6,000 nucleotides of DNA from Clostridiales bacterium (GTDB taxonomy: Bacteria; Bacillota; Peptococcia; Peptococcales; Peptococcaceae). Positions 1 through 4,916 of the stretch are shown in pieces; the stretch's first letter is position 1; each line of letters begins with the position of its first letter. The notes beneath the pieces were generated by a model. The model ran no database searches, was not told where the DNA came from, and saw only the letters and a list, made by a program, of their open reading frames with translations. Location of the stretch: contig QAKL01000108.1 of NCBI GenBank assembly GCA_003343815.1, positions 1-6,000 of the forward strand, written 5' to 3'. The position numbers and the translations under genes are program-made.

Positions 1-545
1 CCGTCAATGATGACTGCGCCGTCGTGAAGCGGAGTGTTGACAATAAAAATATTGCCCAAAAGCTCGGCAGTGAGCTTGCCGCCAATTTCGATCCCCGTAT
101 CAACAAACTCGCCCAAACCCATCTGCCGCTTGATCGCGATTAAAACTCCGGTTTTATTTTTCGCCGCATAGGTCATACAGCGGATGATCTGATTAGCATT
201 GGCCATGACATTTTGCGGAGTATCCTCCGTCTTTTTAAACACCCGCCAAATACTGCCCGTACCGATTTTTTCTAAAGCGCGGCGCAATTCCGGCTGGAAA
301 ATGATAGGGATCGCAATAAAAAGCACAGTCTGAAATTTGACCAAAAGCCAGTTTACCGTCGTTAAGCCTAAAAATTCGCTGACAAAGCTCAGCACTAACA
401 AAATCGCGATACCTTTTAAAAGCTGCACCGCTCTGGTGCCTTTAATCATTTTGTATAAATTATAGCCGACTATGGCGATAATAGCTATATCTAAAATACT
501 TGCCGGTTTAAATATATCTAAAACCATGGAAATAAAGCTATTCAT
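1..545 (-). CDS. cdaA: Diadenylate cyclase CdaA (c-di-AMP synthase), N-terminal part, cut by left window edge
   Basis: CdaA condenses two ATP into cyclic di-AMP at the membrane; c-di-AMP controls potassium/osmolyte transport and wall homeostasis in Firmicutes. Translating the minus strand from ATG 545 gives 181 open codons with no stop up to the window edge. Three hydrophobic segments lie at about residues 15-32, 42-60 and 66-83, the usual CdaA N-terminal membrane region. They are followed by the family-typical QPELRRALEKIG (84-95) and a DisA_N catalytic domain. The TPLHDGAVII motif (171-180) contains the DGA active-site triad at D175-A177; the second catalytic motif (RHR) would lie beyond the edge. 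The ribosome binding site AGGTGG (552-557 read on the minus strand) is 6 bases from the ATG. In most Firmicutes cdaA is followed by cdaR (ybbR) and glmM, which would lie to the left of this window. The family is recognised with high confidence; the gene is incomplete here. Confidence 0.95.
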   Translation of the reverse strand, partial: MNSFISMVLDIFKPASILDIAIIAIVGYNLYKMIKGTRAVQLLKGIAILLVLSFVSEFLGLTTVNWLLVKFQTVLFIAIPIIFQPELRRALEKIGTGSIWRVFKKTEDTPQNVMANANQIIRCMTYAAKNKTGVLIAIKRQMGLGEFVDTGIEIGGKLTAELLGNIFIVNTPLHDGAVIID

Positions 546-827
546 GCTCTTCCACCTTTCAAAATCAAAAAATCTTAACTAAAACTACACAAGTTTCTGC
601 GCATATCTTCTTGAAAAATTTTGGCAGATAATATATACTAATCTAAAGTTTTGCTTGAAAATGTTTTCTTGGCTTCATGCCAAAGCTTTTACTTATAATG
701 TACCACAAAATCAAGCAAATGAAAACATTTACTTGCAAATATTTCTAAGAATTTTTTTAATTTCACCAAAAAGCACTGTTTACACACCCTTTTGCTGTTT
801 GGTTTTATGTTTTAGGAGGCGTTTTTG
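546..827. other. Divergent intergenic region between cdaA and the DUF881-sbp operon
   Basis: This AT-rich 282-bp spacer must hold the promoters of two divergent units. On the plus strand a perfect -10 hexamer TATAAT lies at 694-699, but the only -35-like match, TTGGCT (669-674), is 19 bases away, so the promoter call is weak. A plus-strand TTTACA (779-784) with TTTTAT (803-808) would start transcription within the ribosome binding site and is unlikely. On the minus strand an AT-rich TATATATTAT stretch near 627-636 could serve cdaA as a -10 region, without a convincing -35. The spacer also contains several short inverted repeats (TTGGC/GCCAA at 669-683; TTTGCTTGA/TCAAGCAAA at 650-658 and 711-719). 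No ORF of note and no RNA gene is recognised here. Confidence 0.5.
814..819 (+). promoter_or_regulatory. Ribosome binding site AGGAGG that decides the start of the first DUF881 gene
   Basis: AGGAGG lies 8 bases before the ATG at 828 and only 5 before the in-frame TTG at 825. The spacing and the stronger start codon favour ATG 828, so the protein begins MRKKI with a positively charged N-terminus before its membrane segment. Confidence 0.8.
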
Positions 828-1550
828 ATGCGCAAAAAAATCATTCCCCTCACCATCGCCTGTTTCTTTCTGGGATTAGTCTTAATCACCCAAATCCGCT
901 TGGAGGACTCCATCCATACCAATACCGTAAACAGCAACGATGTTTTGGTGAATTTGGTAAACAGTTTAGAGTCCGAAATCAATATGCGCGAAACCTATTT
1001 AAGCGGCCTGCGCACAGAAATAGATACTTTGAGTGAAAATCTAAGCAATGATGAAACCGATCTCGGTAATATGCAAAAAAACCTGACCGAGTTGAGAAAT
1101 TTATCCGGCTATTCGGCGCTTGAGGGGATAGGTTTGATTCTGACGATTGATGACAAGCCCACTGTCAATACCCAAGTCGCCGTCACCGACGCCTCACAGG
1201 ATATCATCCATTACCAAGATCTGCTTTATATCATCAACGATTTAAAGCGCGGCGGTGCCGAGGCTATCAGCATTAACGAGCAGCGCATCATCTCAACCAG
1301 CGAAATCCGCTGCGTCGGCAACACGATTTTGGTTAATACGACTCGTCTGGCGCCTCCTTATCATATCAAAGTTATCGGTAACCCAGCCGCTTTGCAAAAC
1401 GCCATCCAAAGCAGCACCACCTACGAAAAACTCCGCGTCGGCGGCTTTCCGTTAGATTATACGCTTACCTCAACATATTCGAATAATTTAATTCAAATTC
1501 CTGCCTATGTAGGAAATTATTCCACCAATTATATTACTTTGGCAGAATAA
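828..1550 (+). CDS. DUF881 family membrane-anchored protein (YlxW/YlxX-like), first copy
   Basis: This 240-residue protein belongs to the DUF881 family (B. subtilis YlxW/YlxX). Its biochemical function is unknown; the family is commonly encoded with Sbp and, in Bacillus, beside the division genes ftsA and ftsZ. The sequence shows a short basic N-terminus, one membrane segment (about residues 5-21), then a polar, heptad-like region (about 40-93) likely to form a coiled coil, and the conserved extracytoplasmic domain (about 94-240). Typical family blocks are GIGLILTIDD (100-109), DLLYIINDLKRGGAEAISIN (131-150) and the IRCVGNTILVN stretch (160-170) followed by APPYHIKVIGNP (175-186). It is the first gene of a three-gene operon, 30 bp before sbp. 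An in-frame TTG at 825 is the only nearby alternative start and is less well placed. The family is secure; the role is inferred only from context. Confidence 0.9.
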   Translation: MRKKIIPLTIACFFLGLVLITQIRLEDSIHTNTVNSNDVLVNLVNSLESEINMRETYLSGLRTEIDTLSENLSNDETDLGNMQKNLTELRNLSGYSALEGIGLILTIDDKPTVNTQVAVTDASQDIIHYQDLLYIINDLKRGGAEAISINEQRIISTSEIRCVGNTILVNTTRLAPPYHIKVIGNPAALQNAIQSSTTYEKLRVGGFPLDYTLTSTYSNNLIQIPAYVGNYSTNYITLAE

Positions 1551-1580
1551 CTGAACACAGATTAAAAAGGAGCGATTATT

Positions 1581-1979
1581 ATGTGGATCATCCCGGTTTT
1601 GGGATTAATATGCGGAGCGTTGTTAGGCTCTGTCATTTCCTTGCAAATCCCTGTAGCGTACGCCAAATACCTTTCGATCGCCGTTTTGGCATCAATGGAC
1701 TCGGTTTTTGGCGGCAGCCGAAGTGCTTTAGAGGGTAAATTTAACAGCCTGGTATTATTAAGCGGTTTGGTGTGTAACGCGCTTATCGCCGCCGTTTTGG
1801 CTTATTTAGGCGATAGGCTGGGCGTCGATTTGTACACTGCCGCGATCATCGTTTTCGGTATCCGAATCTTTAGCAACCTTTCGGCGATCCGTCATTTGCT
1901 CATGCGCCGCTATATCAAATCCTACCCTGATGCCAGCGATACGCAAAAAAATAATATGCTTAACGATTTACTGCACTAA
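1581..1979 (+). CDS. sbp: Small basic membrane protein Sbp (DUF1290)
   Basis: This 132-residue integral membrane protein matches the Sbp/DUF1290 family, found between or beside DUF881 genes in Firmicutes and Actinobacteria; its molecular function is not established. Hydrophobic segments lie at about residues 3-23, 56-76 and 83-100, with a further moderately hydrophobic stretch near 29-40. The family signature is visible in order: IPVAYAKYLSIAVLASMDSV (23-42), FGGSRSALEGKF (43-54), and YLGDRLGVDLYTAAIIVFGI (75-94) followed by RIFSNL. A basic stretch (about 104-114, RHLLMRRYIKS) follows the last membrane segment and gives the protein its name. The ribosome binding site AAGGAG (1567-1572) is 8 bases before the ATG. 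It sits between two DUF881 genes, an arrangement also known from Actinobacteria, whereas Bacillus has both DUF881 genes before sbp. The C-terminal tail after residue 114 is polar and probably variable. Confidence 0.92.
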   Translation: MWIIPVLGLICGALLGSVISLQIPVAYAKYLSIAVLASMDSVFGGSRSALEGKFNSLVLLSGLVCNALIAAVLAYLGDRLGVDLYTAAIIVFGIRIFSNLSAIRHLLMRRYIKSYPDASDTQKNNMLNDLLH

Positions 1980-2003
1980 TTTTTACCCCAAGGAGGCCTT
2001 ATT

Positions 2004-2705
2004 ATGCCGCACCGCAAAAGAAACTGGCATATTACTTTGGCTATAGCCATGCTGGTATTAGGAATTTTGATTTTCGCTCAGCTGCAAACCCAAAGCCGCT
2101 TAGAGCTTGATTTATCCACACAAAGCTCCTCCGATTTAACGATTATGATTAATAATTTAAGCGAAAAACGCCTCTCTTTGTCGAACGAAATCAGCACCGC
2201 CGAAAGCACTCTTTACTCTTACCGCACTGATTATTCCGACAGTACCAAGCTTTTAGAGAGTGTGAGCAGTGAGACCGAGCGTCTAAGCGCTATCGTCGGC
2301 ACCAATCCCGTCTACGGCAGCGGCATCACCGTCGAACTGACGAAGGATATGTATCCTCTATACACCGATGTTTTGGATATCGTGAACGAGTTATGGGCTG
2401 CCGGAGCAGAAGCCGTCGCGATTAACGACCACCGCCTCAACGACCGCTCCTACCTTTATTACGATGACGCCGAAAAAGGCACCGTCATTACTTTAGATGG
2501 TGAAGAACTCGAATTCCCGATCGTCATTTCCGCTATCGGCAACAGCAGTACCTTAGAGAGCAGCTTAAATATGCCCGGCGGCATTATCAATAACCTCAAT
2601 TTATTTCACATGTACCCGATCATTACCACCCAAGACAGCGTCGTCATGTCGGCTCTCGTCGATCCACCGGTTTTCAAATACGCACAAGCCAGCAAAAGCA
2701 ATTAA
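2004..2705 (+). CDS. DUF881 family membrane-anchored protein (YlxW/YlxX-like), second copy
   Basis: This 233-residue DUF881 protein is a paralogue of the first gene of the operon. It has a basic N-terminus (MPHRKRN), one membrane segment (about residues 9-26), a polar region with coiled-coil character (about 30-98), and a DUF881 domain (about 99-225). Conserved blocks include VYGSGITVELT (103-113), DVLDIVNELWAAGAEAVAIN (122-141), DHRL (142-145) and FPIVISAIGN (171-180). The segment between AINDHRL and the next conserved block (about 146-170, rich in Tyr, Asp and Glu) does not resemble the IRCVGNTILVN stretch of the first copy, so the two proteins probably do not do exactly the same job. The ribosome binding site AAGGAGG (1990-1996) is 7 bases before the ATG, 24 bp after sbp. 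The stop codon merges with the terminator stem at 2704. Function is unknown; an envelope role is inferred from the membrane anchor and partners. Confidence 0.88.
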   Translation: MPHRKRNWHITLAIAMLVLGILIFAQLQTQSRLELDLSTQSSSDLTIMINNLSEKRLSLSNEISTAESTLYSYRTDYSDSTKLLESVSSETERLSAIVGTNPVYGSGITVELTKDMYPLYTDVLDIVNELWAAGAEAVAINDHRLNDRSYLYYDDAEKGTVITLDGEELEFPIVISAIGNSSTLESSLNMPGGIINNLNLFHMYPIITTQDSVVMSALVDPPVFKYAQASKSN

Positions 2706-2736
2706 AAAAGAGGATTCTTTATGAATCCTCTTTTTT
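2704..2736. terminator. Bidirectional Rho-independent terminator between the DUF881-sbp operon and tspO
   Basis: The arms 2704-2717 and 2723-2736 are perfectly complementary over 14 bp around a 5-base loop (TTTAT). The core GAGGATTC/GAATCCTC is flanked by A6 on one side and T6 on the other, so each strand reads a hairpin ending in a U tract. It overlaps the TAA of the second DUF881 gene and lies 10 bases beyond the tspO stop codon, so it can serve both convergent units. Confidence 0.92.
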
Positions 2737-2746
2737 ACGTTAAAAT

Positions 2747-3202
2747 TCAGTTTAAAAAACTCACACCGATATTGAGATAGAGTGCGAAAAAACACCAATA
2801 AAGATATGGCACATTGATTGCTCCCGCTAAATAATCAATTTTATAAAACTCAAGCACCATCGCCGTAATTAAAACTATCATTACCGATAAAACGACAGCC
2901 GCCGCATTATAAAGCGCGAAGCGGAAAAATATAATGCTCCAGCTGAAATTTAACACAAGCTGCAAAAAATAAATTATTAGTGCCCTTTCCCGATTACGAT
3001 GATAGCCGTAATAGACTATCCCCGAGGAAACGCCCATGAGAATATAAAGCACACTCCAAACTATCGGAAAAAGCCATGCCGGCAGATTAAACGGCGGCGA
3101 GACAAACCCCGTCATATAATCTTTGGTAAGCCACGCCGATATTGCGCCCGTTAAAAGCGGTATCAAGCAGGGAATAAAATACCTTTTTATCTTTTGCCAC
3201 AT
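2747..3202 (-). CDS. tspO: TspO/MBR family (tryptophan-rich sensory) membrane protein
   Basis: TspO/MBR proteins are small five-helix membrane proteins related to the mitochondrial translocator protein; they bind tetrapyrroles such as protoporphyrin IX and are linked to stress or porphyrin handling. With the start at 3202 the protein has 151 residues, the usual size. Family motifs are visible: SPPFNLPAWLFPIVWSVLY (35-53), with the typical PP and W residues of the loop and second helix; LVLNFSWS (82-89); and PYLYWCFFALYLN (132-144) near the last helix. Hydrophobic segments are near 8-25, 42-64, 74-94, 98-119 and 128-148. An ATG at 3208 and a GTG at 3211 are also in frame, but GGGTGAT placed just before ATG 3202 gives better Shine-Dalgarno geometry. 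It is a single-gene unit, convergent with the DUF881-sbp operon. No porphyrin gene is nearby, so its ligand here is unknown. Confidence 0.9.
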   Translation of the reverse strand: MWQKIKRYFIPCLIPLLTGAISAWLTKDYMTGFVSPPFNLPAWLFPIVWSVLYILMGVSSGIVYYGYHRNRERALIIYFLQLVLNFSWSIIFFRFALYNAAAVVLSVMIVLITAMVLEFYKIDYLAGAINVPYLYWCFFALYLNIGVSFLN

Positions 3203-3206
3203 TTTC

Positions 3207-3213
3207 ATCACCC
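3207..3213 (-). promoter_or_regulatory. Ribosome binding site GGGTGAT that decides the tspO start
   Basis: On the minus strand GGGTGAT ends 4 bases before the ATG at 3202. GGTGAT pairs with the 16S rRNA tail in the register of GGAGGTGAT, giving normal aligned spacing. The same bases contain the alternative GTG (3211) and ATG (3208), which would leave no spacer behind the site. Confidence 0.55.
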
Positions 3214-3239
3214 GTAAATACTATGCCCTGATCTCGCCC

Positions 3240-3245
3240 ATTATA
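3240..3245 (-). promoter_or_regulatory. Possible -10 element of the tspO promoter
   Basis: The minus strand reads a perfect TATAAT here, about 38 bases before the tspO ATG, which would give a leader of roughly 25-30 bases. The -35 position 17 bases upstream falls in the T tract after the 3262-3300 hairpin and matches the consensus poorly, so the promoter is only tentative. Confidence 0.4.
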
Positions 3246-3261
3246 TCCATAAATTTACCCT

Positions 3262-3300
3262 AAAAAAACGCCCAAGCAAGCCTAAGCTTGTCTTTTGGCG
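3262..3300 (-). terminator. Imperfect Rho-independent terminator on the minus strand, upstream of tspO
   Basis: Read on the minus strand, an outer CGCC (3300-3297) pairs with GGCG (3272-3269) and an inner CAAGC (3290-3286) pairs with GCTTG (3281-3277) around a TTAG loop, with an internal loop between; seven T residues follow (3268-3262). It would act as a second stop behind the strong tRNA terminator and insulate tspO from upstream transcription. The opposite strand has no T tract after the hairpin. Confidence 0.6.
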
Positions 3301-3381
3301 GTATTTAACGAGGCGATGAAAATTTATTATTCAAACCACAGGCAAAATAAATAATAAATAATGCATAATTAAGAATGAAAA
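3301..3381. other. AT-rich low-complexity spacer
   Basis: Between the two minus-strand terminators lies an AT-rich stretch with simple AATAAATAATAAATAATGC-like repetition. No start with a ribosome binding site, RNA fold or promoter is evident. It resembles the TATGCATTAT-type spacer repeats seen in some Firmicutes genomes, but that resemblance is from memory only. Confidence 0.35.
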
Positions 3382-3427
3382 ATAAAACAAAAATCCTACC
3401 ACTTTCGTGATAGGATTTTTGTTTTAT
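3382..3427 (-). terminator. Strong Rho-independent terminator of the tRNA-Pro gene
   Basis: Two 21-base arms (3382-3402 and 3407-3427) pair around a 4-base loop. On the plus strand there is one C-A mismatch (3399/3410) and the loop is TTTC. On the minus strand the same pair becomes a U-G wobble and the loop becomes GAAA, a stable GNRA tetraloop, so the hairpin is best formed by minus-strand RNA. The distal arm ends in a GGATTTTTGTTTTAT tract. The first base of the stem is also the discriminator base of the tRNA. Confidence 0.92.
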
Positions 3428-3500
3428 CGGAGCGACATGATTTGAACATGCGACCTCTGCCACCCCAAGGCAGCGCTCTACCAAGCTGAGCCACGCCCCG
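3427..3500 (-). tRNA. tRNA-Pro (anticodon GGG)
   Basis: The minus strand folds into a complete 74-base cloverleaf. The acceptor arms CGGGGCG (3500-3494) and CGCTCCG pair over 7 bp with one G-U. The D arm is GCTC/GAGC around AGCTTGGTA, the anticodon stem CTGCC/GGCAG carries the 7-base loop TTGGGGT, the variable region is AGGTC, and the T arm has the loop TTCAAAT. The anticodon is GGG (3466-3464) followed by G37. C1-G72, A73 and G35-G36-G37 are normal proline identity features. No 3' CCA is encoded (ATA follows), so CCA must be added after transcription. It has its own promoter and terminator and stands alone rather than in a tRNA cluster. Confidence 0.95.
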
Positions 3501-3521
3501 ATTGATTTCGTACAGTTGTTA

Positions 3522-3550
3522 ATTATAACTGAGAAATCATATTTTGTCAA
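3522..3550 (-). promoter_or_regulatory. Consensus sigma-70/sigma-A promoter of tRNA-Pro
   Basis: On the minus strand TTGACA (3550-3545) and TATAAT (3527-3522) match the consensus perfectly with a 17-base spacer. Transcription should begin near 3515, about 15 bases before the mature tRNA 5' end. A perfect promoter fits a highly expressed stable RNA and confirms that this tRNA is not dependent on read-through from the glucosaminidase gene. Confidence 0.93.
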
Positions 3551-3564
3551 GAAAAATAATCATA

Positions 3565-3588
3565 TTTTTTCGCCTAAATCGCAAAAAA
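3565..3588 (-). terminator. Weak hairpin after the glucosaminidase gene
   Basis: TTTTTTCG (3565-3572) and CG-C-AAAAAA (3580-3588) can pair around a 7-base loop with one bulge, and a TTATTTTTC tract follows on the minus strand. With only two G-C pairs this is a poor terminator, and the tRNA promoter begins just beyond. It may simply be AT-rich sequence. Confidence 0.25.
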
Positions 3589-3606
3589 CTTTAAAACATA
3601 CACCAA

Positions 3607-4731
3607 TTAACGATTATAATTGTAAATCTTCTGCCAATAATCGCGGATGATACTCTCGCCGTAGCCGTCGCCCGGCACCGCCCAGCGGCCGTTCAAATCA
3701 TTCCAATACGTCGCCGTCCCGCGATAGTAGTGATTAAAGCGCGGATCAATCATCTCCGTACCATTAGGCAGCTCACCGTTCGTCGCATACGCATATAAAT
3801 GCTGAATATGCGCTTCCACTCCGGCTGCCACAGTAGCAAAAGTAACCCCATGCGTACCCGGAATAATGTAAACTAACGTCCCATCTACCCCGCTAACCGT
3901 ATCCTCTTCGGTATAAGCCACACCCGTCGCACCCAAACCACAAAAATTATTCTGCCAGGGTTCGACGATACCGCCGTATTGGAAATATCCCGTTTCCTTT
4001 AAAGCCTGACACAGCGCCACATCACCGCGGATACCGTATTTATTACCTATCGAGATATATAATTCGGCGATATTGTCCGGATAATCATAAAAGACCGTAC
4101 CGTTATTTTCCGCTCTCGCCTTTAAAAACGGTTTCATATAATCTAAATAATTATTGATCTCCTCTGCATTTAAAGTACTCGGCCCGAAAATCGTCGGCAC
4201 ATCGACTACCGTATTATTCGTAGGAGCAATCGTTTCATGTGAACCGTTATTAGGATTATCCACTGTTTCCTGATGCTTATTTTTATTAATCAGCACGACA
4301 TTATCCTGCCAAACGACCGTGCAGTCTAAACTCTCGCCCACTGCTCTAAGCGGCACCAAAGTAAAGCCCTGCTCGTTAATAAACGCCTCGCCTACAGCCT
4401 CATTACTCGCGAGCTTTTCGCCGTTAATCAAAATCGCCAATTTATTCTCCTGATTGTCCAAAACAGGCTCACCTGTATAATTGCGCTCATTAATAACTAC
4501 CGTCTGCACTGCCTCGTACCACTCGATCTCACAGTCCAAAGCATTAGCAACCACGCGCAGAGGCACATAAACTCGTCCGTCCTTTAAAACTGCGCGTGCG
4601 TCGTTTTCAGCAAAAACGTACGGAAAGTCGTTAATAATCAATGTTATCTCACTATTAGCCTCATCAGCCCAAGCCGATGTTTGTGGCAGTATAAATATCA
4701 GTAAAAGCACTGTTAAAAGTATCTTTTTCAT
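3607..4731 (-). CDS. Secreted peptidoglycan N-acetylglucosaminidase with two copper-amine-oxidase-like stalk repeats
   Basis: This 374-residue exported protein should cut the glycan strands of peptidoglycan outside the membrane. Residues 1-22 form a signal peptide with probable cleavage after SAWA. Two tandem repeats of the Cu_amine_oxidN1 ('stalk') type follow at about 28-80 and 98-149; each ends in a paired motif, VYVPLRVVANALDCEIEW (54-71) and TLVPLRAVGESLDCTVVW (124-141). An Asn/Thr-rich linker (about 151-185) leads to a glucosaminidase domain (about 190-372) with ALCQALKETGYF (239-250), in which E246 is the likely catalytic acid, and NNFCGLGATG (261-270). The stalk name comes from an oxidase domain; no oxidase active site is present, so this is not an amine oxidase. 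The repeats probably help attach or space the enzyme at the wall (inference). The ribosome binding site GGGAGG is 7 bases before the ATG. It could be an autolysin for division or wall turnover. Confidence 0.9.
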   Translation of the reverse strand: MKKILLTVLLLIFILPQTSAWADEANSEITLIINDFPYVFAENDARAVLKDGRVYVPLRVVANALDCEIEWYEAVQTVVINERNYTGEPVLDNQENKLAILINGEKLASNEAVGEAFINEQGFTLVPLRAVGESLDCTVVWQDNVVLINKNKHQETVDNPNNGSHETIAPTNNTVVDVPTIFGPSTLNAEEINNYLDYMKPFLKARAENNGTVFYDYPDNIAELYISIGNKYGIRGDVALCQALKETGYFQYGGIVEPWQNNFCGLGATGVAYTEEDTVSGVDGTLVYIIPGTHGVTFATVAAGVEAHIQHLYAYATNGELPNGTEMIDPRFNHYYRGTATYWNDLNGRWAVPGDGYGESIIRDYWQKIYNYNR

Positions 4732-4752
4732 AAATCAGCCTCCCTTTTGCTT

Positions 4753-4781
4753 ATTTTAGCACATTGTTACCAATTTGTCAC
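4753..4781 (-). promoter_or_regulatory. Predicted sigma-A promoter of the glucosaminidase gene
   Basis: On the minus strand GTGACA (4781-4776) and TAAAAT (4758-4753) are separated by 17 bases, each one mismatch from the consensus. The start would fall near 4746, giving a very short leader with the GGGAGG ribosome binding site (4744-4739) almost at its 5' end. Confidence 0.65.
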
Positions 4782-4793
4782 TATTTTAATGCT

Positions 4794-4812
4794 TGATATT
4801 TTAAATATATCA
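4794..4812. promoter_or_regulatory. 19-bp near-perfect palindrome in the glucosaminidase-lexA divergent region
   Basis: TGATAT (4794-4799) and ATATCA (4807-4812) are inverted around a TTTAAAT centre, with one mismatched pair (4800/4806). It lies 12 bases upstream of the -35 box of the glucosaminidase promoter and about 47 upstream of the lexA -35. It could be a dimeric repressor or activator site, or chance in AT-rich DNA. Confidence 0.35.
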
Positions 4813-4848
4813 GATAAAATATTTGTATGTATATTCTTGTAAAATCTT

Positions 4849-4862
4849 AGAACATATGTTTG
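4849..4862 (+). promoter_or_regulatory. LexA operator (SOS box) of lexA
   Basis: AGAACATATGTTTG matches the Gram-positive SOS box core GAAC-N4-GTTC with one change (GTTT). It overlaps the first bases of the lexA -35 hexamer at 4860-4865, so bound LexA would block its own promoter. Autoregulation of this kind is the rule for lexA genes. Confidence 0.85.
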
Positions 4863-4888
4863 AAATTTATTGCCATTTGTTGTATAAT
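4860..4888 (+). promoter_or_regulatory. Sigma-A promoter of lexA
   Basis: TTGAAA (4860-4865) and TATAAT (4883-4888) are 17 bases apart. The start is expected near 4895, about 22 bases before the ATG, with GAGGAGG (4905-4911) as ribosome binding site. Confidence 0.88.
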
Positions 4889-4916
4889 AAATTAACAATT
4901 ATTTGAGGAGGCTATC

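Noticed and set aside
779..808. TTTACA plus TTTTAT as a promoter for the first DUF881 gene
   Set aside because: The predicted start would fall at about 815, inside the ribosome binding site, leaving no usable leader.
1255..1455. 66-codon plus-strand reading frame inside the first DUF881 gene
   Set aside because: It is fully contained in a well-supported family gene in another frame, has no ribosome binding site and a low-complexity Ser/Ala-rich product.
2601..2798. 65-codon minus-strand reading frame across the end of the second DUF881 gene
   Set aside because: It spans the shared terminator and both convergent gene ends, and its product resembles no family.
3305..3550. 81-codon minus-strand reading frame
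   Set aside because: It runs through the tRNA-Pro gene, its promoter and its terminator, so it is a chance frame across RNA-gene sequence.
3607..4731. Copper amine oxidase enzyme
   Set aside because: Only the N-terminal stalk-type repeats are present; there is no oxidase catalytic domain, and the C-terminus is a glucosaminidase.
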